This document shows positions 7,927 through 14,749 of a DNA stretch of 17,565 nt, piece after piece. Position 1 is the stretch's first letter, and every line of letters starts with the position of its first letter. A program made the position numbers and the translations under genes. The notes beneath the pieces were generated by a model. That model searched no databases. It was given only the letters and a program-made list of their open reading frames with translations, and had not been told where the DNA came from. The stretch is from the NCBI GenBank assembly GCA_937923945.1, contig CALDWC010000184.1, positions 1 through 17,565 of the forward strand. Direction: 5' to 3'. The stretch is from an uncultured Treponema sp. GTDB taxonomy: Bacteria > Spirochaetota > Spirochaetia > Treponematales > Treponemataceae.

Positions 7927-8207
7927 GGGCTAAATAAAGATAAGGTATGGAATCTAAGTTATTACAATAAAAAACAAAGTAATGCTCGTATTAGACGCAA
8001 ATATATGCACACAACTAATATTAATCGGTTTTAAGATAAAAAATGAACAGGTATTCTCACTTTTTGAATGGTGGAAAATTAGAGTCGCGAAACGAAAAAA
8101 TATAAAAAAACACGGTATTCTATTTGCAGCATTGATGACATAAATGAATTTGCAACGACGGTTGCCGGACGCGCTAAAGACAAGCGAATCTATTGCAACT
8201 TTCCCGT
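7927..8207. other. AT-rich intergenic stretch with no convincing gene
   Basis: This lies between the LRR-gene promoter and the end of the RNA methyltransferase gene. It contains a 53-codon plus-strand frame (7982-8143) with no Shine-Dalgarno and a small hairpin GCAAC-GACG-GTTGC near 8152-8165 that may end the methyltransferase transcript weakly. I see no RNA gene or mobile element. Confidence 0.4.
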
Positions 8208-9674
8208 TCACCGAAATTCGTACAGCACGGTTTCCAGCTTGCCGTACTTAATCGCGTGTTCGCGGAATCGCTGTCCGCGGATAATTTCCCGTACCACCGC
8301 GGGAAACTCAACTTTGTTCGTGATAAAAGCTTTTTGCCAGCGGGGAAACTCTCGCACCGTTTCGGCAATTTCCCGATATACGGCAAAGGCTTCGGTTTCA
8401 TCGCCCAAGCGTTCTCCGTACGGCGGATTTCCCAAAAGTAAACCGTCCGGGTACGGAGCTGCAAGCTCGGCAATATCCGCCTGCACAAAATCGGGACGCG
8501 TCAATTTTTCGCTTCGCCCGAAGTGCCGCATAACCGCCTCCGTCAACGCAGCGGCGTTTTCCGCATTTGCGAGCGAAAGTGAAACCGCCCGATCGTCAAT
8601 ATCGGACCCCGTAATGCGGACGAGGTTTCCGGTTTGAATATCGGCAACCGCTTTTGCTTTTTCCGCTTCAAGCATATCCTGAAATTCCGCCCCGCGAAAA
8701 AGTGCAAACTTTTGAAAATCAAACTCACGCAAAAGTCCCGGCGCAACATTGTGCGCGTACAGCATCGCTTCAATCGGAATCGTCCCCGACCCACAAAAAG
8801 GATCGTGAAGCGGCATCTTTCGTTTCCACATCATCAACTGCAGCAGTAGCGCCGCCGCCGTTTCCCGAATCGGCGCAATTCCGCCCATCTGCCGGTAACC
8901 CCGTTTATGGAGCGGTTCTCCCGATGTATCCAAAACTACCGACGCAACATCGTTGTCAAGATACACCCTCACCGAAAACTGCTCGCCCGTTTCGCGCAAA
9001 CTGTTCACATGCCACGCCGCACAAAGCCTTTTATAAATCGCCTTTGCCGCCACACTTTGAATCGCCCGCTCGGACGCCAACTTTGAATGCGACGAACTCA
9101 CCTTTTCCACTACGATTTTCGAATCTTCGCAAAAAAAATCCGTCCAATCAACGGCTGCCGTACCTTCAAACAAATCATCAAAATTTTCGCACGGAAATTT
9201 TGCAACGACCAATCCGATTCGGTCGGTAAGCCGCAATTTCAGATTCGCCCGCATAAGCGATTTCACCAAAGTGCATTCCCGCGAACTGCCGTTCGCACGT
9301 GTGTCATAACGTAAACCATCTACCGTCGCCGCTTTTTCTCCGATTTTGTTTTTTTCAGTTGCAGACCGGTTCGTTTTTACGCCCACGCTTTCCGAAGTGC
9401 TCTCGTTTGCGGATGTCGAATCTCCGGCAACACGCGAAAAGTTTTTAATCACAATGCGACGTTTCGGTTTTCTGCTTCCCGTTTCTGACTGCGGAGCGCC
9501 GCTGGCGCTCGAAAAACTGCTATTGCTTTCCATTTCCGTCGAATCCGACACCTTAAAAAAAAGCCGTCCGGGAAACTTTTCGCTGAGTACAAATCCGTTG
9601 AGTTTTAATTCGTTGTTAAAAGAAACTTCCGCCCCGATCGGGCACAGTCCTAAAAATTCATTATACTGCTGCAT
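8208..9674 (-). CDS. Class I SAM-dependent RNA methyltransferase, THUMP/UPF0020 (RlmL-like)
   Basis: 488 residues. A THUMP-type N-terminal part includes RANLKLRLTDRIGLVV and FDDLFEGTAAVDWTDF (about 142-180). The methyltransferase domain has HKRGYR near 256, DPFCGSGT (291-298) for SAM binding, GSDID (356-360) and the catalytic GNPPYGERLG (415-424). Relatives methylate the exocyclic N2 of guanine in 23S rRNA; the exact target here is not determined. Residues about 44-135 form a Ser/Thr/Arg-rich low-complexity insertion between the first strand and the THUMP core, where relatives have a short link. AAGGA lies seven bases before the ATG. Repeat copy C starts just upstream, separating it from the DUF368 gene on the same strand. 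Confidence 0.88.
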   Translation of the reverse strand: MQQYNEFLGLCPIGAEVSFNNELKLNGFVLSEKFPGRLFFKVSDSTEMESNSSFSSASGAPQSETGSRKPKRRIVIKNFSRVAGDSTSANESTSESVGVKTNRSATEKNKIGEKAATVDGLRYDTRANGSSRECTLVKSLMRANLKLRLTDRIGLVVAKFPCENFDDLFEGTAAVDWTDFFCEDSKIVVEKVSSSHSKLASERAIQSVAAKAIYKRLCAAWHVNSLRETGEQFSVRVYLDNDVASVVLDTSGEPLHKRGYRQMGGIAPIRETAAALLLQLMMWKRKMPLHDPFCGSGTIPIEAMLYAHNVAPGLLREFDFQKFALFRGAEFQDMLEAEKAKAVADIQTGNLVRITGSDIDDRAVSLSLANAENAAALTEAVMRHFGRSEKLTRPDFVQADIAELAAPYPDGLLLGNPPYGERLGDETEAFAVYREIAETVREFPRWQKAFITNKVEFPAVVREIIRGQRFREHAIKYGKLETVLYEFR

Positions 9675-9687
9675 TTTTTTTCCTTAT

Positions 9688-9912
9688 GGAGGCACTGATT
9701 AATTCAATCGAGAATTGAGGGCATCTTTCAAAAACTGATGTTTTTCGAGACTACTTTTCAGTGCCCACCTTTAAAATTTATTGTTCGCAAATGTTCAGAG
9801 TAACTTATACTGAACATTGAGAAACAATGAAGGAGATACTTTGCTTTTGCAAAAAACTTTGCTTCGCAAAGTTGCTGTTAAACGGCGTCAAGCCTTTAAT
9901 CAGCGTTTCCTT
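9688..9912 (+). repeat. Intergenic hairpin repeat, copy C (complete long form)
   Basis: The cleanest full-length long copy, about 225 bp. In order: GGAGGCACTGATTAATTC, an outer stem GGCACTGA...TCAGTGCC, CCACCTTTAAAAT, the central hairpin AAATGTTCAG...CTGAACATT, AAGGAGATACTTTG, the hairpin AACTTTGC-TTC-GCAAAGTT, and the right end ending TTAATCAGCGTTTCCTT. It sits between the DUF368 gene and the methyltransferase gene, within what otherwise looks like one minus-strand operon. Confidence 0.92.
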
Positions 9913-9931
9913 ACGGTGTCCGATTTTGTTT

Positions 9932-10780
9932 TCATTCGGCACGTAAACTATTTCCGCTCATTTCGGTAAAACCGAAAATCAATGCAGAGCCGGCAATGAC
10001 ACAGAGTGCCGAAATCACGTATCCGGGAACGGTTTGTGTTACAACCGGAAAAATTTGTAAAATCGAACCAAGTACCAACCCAAAAATTCCTGCGTACATT
10101 ATCGCGCCGTGCGTTTTGAGTATCCGCATGAGAAGACGCGAACCGAAAACCAAGCCGACGAGAACTCCGCAACCGAAAATTGCCAGAACCGGAATTTGGA
10201 AATTAGAAACGGCACGGATAACCGTTTCGTAATAGCCTAAAATCAAAAGCACAAACGAACCTGAAACCCCCGGTATGAGCATTGCAATGGCTCCGATAAT
10301 TCCGACAAAAAAAAGAATCACGCCTTGCGTGAAATTTAATTCCAAGACGCTGTTTTGCATATCACCGTATTTTCGTTTTGCAATAAAAAGAATGAGCATC
10401 AACAAAAAAGTGACGGCAAATGCAATGAACGGAAAAACGCGAAAACCGGTTTTTTCCGCCGATGCGTTTTTAACAAGCTGAAACAAAAAAGGAATGCTTC
10501 CCAAAATAATACCGATGAAAAAGAAGTTTGTATATATGGGAAATTTTTCATAGATAATGGTAAATATTTTTGCAAAAACCAAGATTCCCACAATCATTCC
10601 GAAACATAAACCGGCAAGCGGTTTTAGTCGACTCCGTATTTTTTTTATCTCAAGCGACGTGAGCGTTAAAAGGTCTTCGTAGGCATGTAATATGACGGCG
10701 ATAGTGCCGCCTGAAACGCCGGGAATCACATTTGCGATACCGATAAAAATACCGGCTAAAAATTTTAATATAAAATCCAT
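9932..10780 (-). CDS. DUF368 membrane protein, PopT-like polyprenyl-phosphate transporter
   Basis: 282 residues, mostly transmembrane. Two internal half-repeats each carry the family signature: NVIPGVSGGT near residue 18 and MLIPGVSGSF near 168. DUF368 proteins have recently been described as PopT, a family that recycles undecaprenyl phosphate across the inner membrane for envelope synthesis; that function is taken from the family, not shown here. AAGG lies just before the ATG, and the gene starts 34 bp after scpB on the same strand, indicating co-transcription. Length is normal for the family. Confidence 0.87.
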   Translation of the reverse strand: MDFILKFLAGIFIGIANVIPGVSGGTIAVILHAYEDLLTLTSLEIKKIRSRLKPLAGLCFGMIVGILVFAKIFTIIYEKFPIYTNFFFIGIILGSIPFLFQLVKNASAEKTGFRVFPFIAFAVTFLLMLILFIAKRKYGDMQNSVLELNFTQGVILFFVGIIGAIAMLIPGVSGSFVLLILGYYETVIRAVSNFQIPVLAIFGCGVLVGLVFGSRLLMRILKTHGAIMYAGIFGLVLGSILQIFPVVTQTVPGYVISALCVIAGSALIFGFTEMSGNSLRAE

Positions 10781-10814
10781 TGATTTACCTTCTTTGAAGT
10801 TATCATCGTATCAA

Positions 10815-11366
10815 TTATCGCGCAAGCTCAAAACGTTCAACTTCATTTTGATCAGGCTTTGGCAAATCGGCAATACTGTTCAGCTGAAACACGGCTAAAA
10901 ACTTTTTGGTCGTGCCGTACATCATCGGTTTACCGGGCGAATCTTTTTTACCGACTTCTTTCACCAACTCTTTGTCAATCAAAAGGCGCACCATCGTATC
11001 CGAAGAAACTCCGCGAATCGCTTCGATTTCCGCTTTGGTAATCGGTTGTTTGTACGCAATAAGCGTCAACGTTTCCATGGCGGCGCGCGAAAGTTTTGTT
11101 TCATTTTTTTTGCCGTAGCGGTCTTTCAAAACTTCCCAAAATTCTTTTTTAGGGACAATCACCCAGCCGCCTAAAATTTGGGCAAGCTCAATGCCGCGGT
11201 TCGCTTGTGCGTATTCTTCCTGCAATTTTTCGATACATTTTTGTACAATATCCGGCGAAAGCCCCGAATACTTTGCAAGATTTTCTTCACTGACCGGCTG
11301 ACTTTCCAAATATAACACCGCGTCGATAAGGGCTGTTTCTTTTTCCAGATTTATTTCTTCTTCCAT
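10815..11366 (-). CDS. scpB: Segregation and condensation protein B
   Basis: 183 residues, normal for ScpB. The two winged-helix regions are visible: ALIDAVLYLESQPVSEENLAKYSGLS near the start and LSRAAMETLTLIAYKQPITKAEIEAIRGVSSDTMVRLL in the middle, the latter highly conserved. ScpB dimers bind ScpA and SMC to form the condensin complex that compacts and segregates the chromosome. It follows scpA by 78 bp, an arrangement common across bacteria. AAGGA lies about 12 bases before the ATG, a rather long spacing. Confidence 0.96.
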   Translation of the reverse strand: MEEEINLEKETALIDAVLYLESQPVSEENLAKYSGLSPDIVQKCIEKLQEEYAQANRGIELAQILGGWVIVPKKEFWEVLKDRYGKKNETKLSRAAMETLTLIAYKQPITKAEIEAIRGVSSDTMVRLLIDKELVKEVGKKDSPGKPMMYGTTKKFLAVFQLNSIADLPKPDQNEVERFELAR

Positions 11367-11427
11367 AAATTAAAATATTCCTTGTAATATTTTCCTGCGT
11401 ATAGTTCACCTTTCCGCTTTAAACACG

Positions 11428-11454
11428 AAAAAACGAAACTTGATTTACGTTTCG
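11428..11454 (-). terminator. Weak hairpin plus T6 between scpA and scpB
   Basis: On the minus strand CGAAAC (11454-11449) and GTTTCG (11439-11434) form a 6-bp stem around the scpA stop codon, followed by six T residues (11433-11428). It may attenuate transcription between scpA and scpB rather than stop it. The stem is short and AT-rich. Confidence 0.4.
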
Positions 11455-12227
11455 CTCGGATGCTCGGTATCAAGCGACGCAGGCTTTTCATAGGCTTTTA
11501 ATTTTATATCACCGAACATAGTATGCTGCCATACGCTTATCATTTTGAACTTTACTGCTTCCAAAACAGCCATAAACGCACACACCACATCCAGCAAATT
11601 TCCCGTGCGCGTGATTAAGTCGGAAAAGAGGCACTCCCCTTTTTCGCTTATAATCTCGTCAATGAGCGTAATTTTTTCGTTGACGGAAACTTCTTCATAA
11701 ATGCTTAAAATTTGTTCGCCTGTGTAACCGGAGATGAGTCGCGAAAAAGTCGTGAGAAGCTGCCACGTATCCAGCTTTTGCCACGAATCGTCTTCATCGA
11801 AGGGCAGCTGCTCCTGAAATTTTTTCCGCTCAAAAAACCATTCCGTTTCGCCTTCGCGTTCTTCCATCAAGACGGAAAGCTGTTTATACTTTTGATACTC
11901 GATGAGCTGGTCAACCAAATTTTGACGCGGGTCTTCAAAGTCATCGTCATCCAAACTGACTTCGACGGGCAAAAGCATCGCGCTTTTTATGTACAAAAGA
12001 TTTGCAGCCATCGCGTAAAATTCCGTTAAATTTTCCAACTCCGGTGAAATTGCATAATCCAAATATTCCATGTACTGCTCGGTAATTTCCGCAATCGGAA
12101 TATCGTATATGTTTATTTCGTTTTTTTTAATTAAAAACAAAAGTAAGTCAAGCGGACCTTCAAATTTTTCGGTTTTAAATTCCGTGTTTGAAATAACTTT
12201 TTCAGCACATTTGTTTTCCTGTTCCAT
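11445..12227 (-). CDS. scpA: Segregation and condensation protein A
   Basis: 260 residues from the chosen ATG. FEGPLDLLLFLIKKNEINIYDIPI near the N terminus is the SMC-binding signature of the ScpA kleisin. An acidic middle part (DDDDFEDPRQNLVDQLIEYQKYK) and a C-terminal winged helix follow. It bridges SMC and ScpB. I prefer the ATG at 12227 because AAGGG lies about five bases before it; an in-frame ATG at 12254, with GGGG upstream, would add nine residues. The gene begins about 60 bp after folK, with a TATAAT on the minus strand in that gap that could be an internal -10 but lacks a good -35. Confidence 0.93.
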   Translation of the reverse strand: MEQENKCAEKVISNTEFKTEKFEGPLDLLLFLIKKNEINIYDIPIAEITEQYMEYLDYAISPELENLTEFYAMAANLLYIKSAMLLPVEVSLDDDDFEDPRQNLVDQLIEYQKYKQLSVLMEEREGETEWFFERKKFQEQLPFDEDDSWQKLDTWQLLTTFSRLISGYTGEQILSIYEEVSVNEKITLIDEIISEKGECLFSDLITRTGNLLDVVCAFMAVLEAVKFKMISVWQHTMFGDIKLKAYEKPASLDTEHPSET

Positions 12228-12290
12228 ACAATCCCTTTTCACGGTATTCCGCATCTTTTTCCCCGTTGAAAAATCCCTATTATATTAAGG

Positions 12291-12779
12291 TTATAAGGAA
12301 CAAAATTTTTCAACGCCCTGGTCGGCAAGTTCGTCCAGAAAATAACGATACGACACCTTACTTATAGGTTCGGCATAATCGGGCAGAACCTCAAGCAAAG
12401 GAATTAAAACAAATTGCCTTTTTTTCATTGCCGGATGCGGAACGGTCAGCTGCAGCGTCTGCACGGTTCGTTCCCCGAAAAGCAATATATCAATATCAAG
12501 GGTGCGCGGTCCTTTTGTAATTTGCTTGGAACGATCGCGCCCGTTTTGCCGCTCAATTTTTTGCGTTTGAGCTAAAAGCGATTCCGGCGTTCCGTCATAA
12601 TCGGCGGTAAACACCATATTGAGAAAATCGTCTTGCGCAGTATAATCCTGCGGTTTCGTTTTGTACACGGAAGAAATGCGTACATTTTTGGTGAATAGCG
12701 AAAGCGCAGCAACTGCATTTCGAAGATACTCCAAGCTATTTCCGACATTTGAACCTAAACCTAACACGATTTTTTCCAT
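12291..12779 (-). CDS. folK: HPPK, 6-hydroxymethyl-7,8-dihydropterin pyrophosphokinase
   Basis: 162 residues, normal for HPPK, which pyrophosphorylates hydroxymethyldihydropterin in folate synthesis. Signatures: GLGSNVGNSLEYL at residue 7, GPRTLDIDILLFG (90-102) with the Mg-binding aspartates 95 and 97, and VPHPAMKKRQFVL (113-125). No folB or folP lies next to it. There is no recognisable Shine-Dalgarno, and repeat copy D ends only 22 bp upstream, so any promoter for this first gene of the minus-strand cluster must lie in or across the repeat. Confidence 0.95.
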   Translation of the reverse strand: MEKIVLGLGSNVGNSLEYLRNAVAALSLFTKNVRISSVYKTKPQDYTAQDDFLNMVFTADYDGTPESLLAQTQKIERQNGRDRSKQITKGPRTLDIDILLFGERTVQTLQLTVPHPAMKKRQFVLIPLLEVLPDYAEPISKVSYRYFLDELADQGVEKFCSL

Positions 12780-12801
12780 AATTTAGTAAACCGCCATTTT
12801 T

Positions 12802-12959
12802 AAGGAAACGCTGATTAAAGGCTTGACGCCGTTTAACAGCGTTTCCTAATTGTTTCTCAATGTTCAGTATAATAAGGTAGATTCTGAACATTTACGAAAC
12901 AATAGATTTTAAAGGTGGGCACTGATTAATTCTCGATTGAATTAATCAGTGCCTCCTTA
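12802..12959 (-). repeat. Intergenic hairpin repeat, copy D (complete short form, inverted)
   Basis: 158 bp, reading left-to-right on the minus strand. Its left end carries a perfect inverted repeat, GGCACTGATTAATTC (12918-12932) against 12939-12953, with a six-base loop. The central stem ATTGTTTC plus AATGTTCAG pairs with CTGAACATT plus GAAACAAT. The right-end hairpin AGGAAACGCTG/CAGCGTTTCCT is perfect over 11 bp. Just outside its left end is CGTTTCCTT, resembling another right end. It lies between divergent folK and rsmE. Confidence 0.92.
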
Positions 12960-12992
12960 AGGAAACGGATATCACGAATATTACAACACGTC

Positions 12993-13018
12993 GCAATATT
13001 GCCGTTTTAGCATGCTAA
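12993..13018. promoter_or_regulatory. Two adjacent perfect palindromes upstream of rsmE
   Basis: GCAATATTGC (12993-13002) and TTAGCATGCTAA (13007-13018) are each perfect palindromes, four bases apart, in the otherwise unexplained AT-rich region between repeat copy D and rsmE. They could be binding sites for a dimeric regulator. No second occurrence was seen in the window. Confidence 0.3.
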
Positions 13019-13140
13019 CATTTTTTTATGAAAAAATCCATACTTTTGAAAAATATTGATTATTTAATATTCGAACGAAAGACTTTCAATTATTCAGCTA
13101 CGGTTAAAAAAATTTTCAATTTATGGTATTCTTAATCGAT

Positions 13141-13905
13141 ATGAATATAATCCTTTTCTCCGATGCCGATTGCGCCGATAAAAACACACAAACGTTTTTT
13201 TTCAAACACACCGATACCCGTTACCACCATGCGAAAAAAATTTTAAAATTACAATGCGGCTCATCATTTAAAGCAGGTTTTATCAACGAACAAAAAGGCA
13301 TAGGAACCGTTTTGGAATTTTCCGAAGACGAATTTCGCTTTCACTTTACGCCGGCGGCAAACCGCTCTGATTTTCTTTTTCCCGTTGAGCTCATTGTCGG
13401 TTTTCCACGCCCGATACAACTCAAACGCTGTTTAAAAGATATTGCAACATTGGGCGTTTCCAAGTTTCATTTAGTACCGACCGAGTTAGGCGAAGCATCA
13501 TACCTCCAATCGGATTTAGCGAGTGAAACCGAAATGCAAAAGTTTTTAATTGACGGTGCAAGTCAAGCGGGAAGTACACTGCTGCCGCAGGTAAAAGTAT
13601 ATCGCAGTATAAAACACTTTTTTACTGAAACTCGTTTTACGGATTCGGATTTAAAAATAATTTTGGATGTAACAGACACGGCACAACCGATCCATCCTTT
13701 TTTACAAAAACAAAAATTAAACACCGGAGCAAAAATTTTTTTAGCAATCGGAAATGAACGCGGGTGGACTGCCGACGAAAGAACTTTATTTGCAGAAAAT
13801 CACTTCAAAGCTTGTTCGATGGGAAGTCGTATTTTAAAAACGGAAACCGCAATAACAACAAGCACCGCAGTCGTACTGAGCACGCTCGGATTTTGGGAAC
13901 AATAA
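13141..13905 (+). CDS. rsmE: RsmE family 16S rRNA m3U1498 methyltransferase
   Basis: 254 residues. The C-terminal SPOUT knot region reads AIGNERGWTADERTLFAENHF followed by MGSRILKTETAITTSTAVVLSTLG, characteristic of RsmE, which N3-methylates U1498 of 16S rRNA using SAM. Most relatives have GPEGG where this protein has GNERG. The start is uncertain: ATG at 13141 (MNIILFSD) fits the family's short N terminus; an in-frame ATG at 13123 would add six residues. Neither has a Shine-Dalgarno. TATTCT lies eight bases before 13141, consistent with a leaderless mRNA. trhA follows 68 bp later on the same strand. Confidence 0.88.
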   Translation: MNIILFSDADCADKNTQTFFFKHTDTRYHHAKKILKLQCGSSFKAGFINEQKGIGTVLEFSEDEFRFHFTPAANRSDFLFPVELIVGFPRPIQLKRCLKDIATLGVSKFHLVPTELGEASYLQSDLASETEMQKFLIDGASQAGSTLLPQVKVYRSIKHFFTETRFTDSDLKIILDVTDTAQPIHPFLQKQKLNTGAKIFLAIGNERGWTADERTLFAENHFKACSMGSRILKTETAITTSTAVVLSTLGFWEQ

Positions 13906-13973
13906 CATCGCAGATGATAGTTACCCTTAAAAATTTCATGCAACTCTTTTTTAAAACGTCTGTCAAAGAAAAT

Positions 13974-14636
13974 ATGAAAACAAATATCTCTAATTCCGAT
14001 ACAATAACGAAAGAAGAAAAATTACGGTATTCTATCGGGGAAGAAATTGCAAATTCGGTAACACACGGAATCGGTGCAGGACTTGCGGTTGCGGCGCTGG
14101 TTTTACTGAGTGTCCGGGCGGCATCCCGTCCCGATGTTTCCGTTACGTCATACGTTATTTTCGGCGTATCGTTGATTGTGCTGTATCTCGCTTCAACCCT
14201 GTATCATGCTTTGCCGGCGGGGGCAAAAAATGTATTCGGAGTTTTCGACCATGCATCGATTTTTATTTTAATTGCGGGAACGTATACGCCGTACTGTTTG
14301 AGCGTTTTAAAAGGCTGGGTGGGATGGACAATTTTCGGAATCATCTGGGGACTTGCAGTTTTAGGCATTGTGCTGTATGCGGTGTTCGGACGTAAAGCAC
14401 GATTGGTCACCACGATAATGTATATCATTATGGGCTGGCTTATCATGAGTACAACGAGAGAACTGAAAACAGTGATGTCGCCGCTTTCGTTTCGGTTTTT
14501 GGTATGGGGCGGTGTGGTATACACAATTGGCTGTGTGTTTTACGGTTTGAAAAAGATAAAATGGATGCACAGTATTTGGCACCTTTTCGTGCTGGGTGGG
14601 AGCATTCTCCACTTTTTTTCAATTTACCTTTATTAG
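13974..14636 (+). CDS. trhA: Hemolysin III family (PAQR, TrhA) membrane protein
   Basis: 220 residues with about seven transmembrane segments, the usual size. Conserved features are GEEIANSVTHGIGAG (His31), STLYHALP (His78), FDHASIFILIAGTYTPYCL and a C-terminal HSIWHLFVLGGSILHFF; the histidines likely bind a metal as in PAQR proteins. Members have been linked to membrane homeostasis, and the hemolysin name is historical. The chosen ATG at 13974 has only a weak AAAGAAA upstream; ATGs at 13914 and 13938 are in frame but give an unusual N terminus. Probably co-transcribed with rsmE. Confidence 0.9.
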   Translation: MKTNISNSDTITKEEKLRYSIGEEIANSVTHGIGAGLAVAALVLLSVRAASRPDVSVTSYVIFGVSLIVLYLASTLYHALPAGAKNVFGVFDHASIFILIAGTYTPYCLSVLKGWVGWTIFGIIWGLAVLGIVLYAVFGRKARLVTTIMYIIMGWLIMSTTRELKTVMSPLSFRFLVWGGVVYTIGCVFYGLKKIKWMHSIWHLFVLGGSILHFFSIYLY

Positions 14637-14664
14637 TATAATCGAACCATAGAAGAATTATACT
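14635..14664. repeat. 8-bp inverted repeat after trhA
   Basis: AGTATAAT (14635-14642, overlapping the trhA stop) is the reverse complement of ATTATACT (14657-14664), with a 14-base spacer. There is no T tract, so it is a weak terminator candidate; it may instead be an operator. Both arms contain -10-like hexamers (TATAAT and TATACT). Confidence 0.35.
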
Positions 14665-14740
14665 CCGATAAAAATCGAAATCACGCTCCGAAAAAAGCCT
14701 TAATATGACGGCAAAATCGTTCGATAATGATATCGGAGTA
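14661..14740 (+). promoter_or_regulatory. flhG leader able to pair over its ribosome-binding site
   Basis: TACTCCGATA (14661-14670) is the exact reverse complement of TATCGGAGTA (14731-14740), and the latter contains the GGAG Shine-Dalgarno of flhG. An alternative small hairpin CGAT-AAAA-ATCG uses part of the left arm, so two exclusive folds are possible. Confidence 0.4.
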
Positions 14741-14749
14741 AGTTAAGTT

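Noticed and set aside
7954..8211. 85-residue minus-strand frame after the methyltransferase gene
   Set aside because: It overlaps the end of that gene, has biased AT-rich composition and no ribosome-binding site; looks non-coding.
13764..13973. Long N-terminal extension of trhA overlapping rsmE
   Set aside because: The extension is the shadow of rsmE in another frame and does not resemble any hemolysin III N terminus; the ATG at 13974 fits the family.
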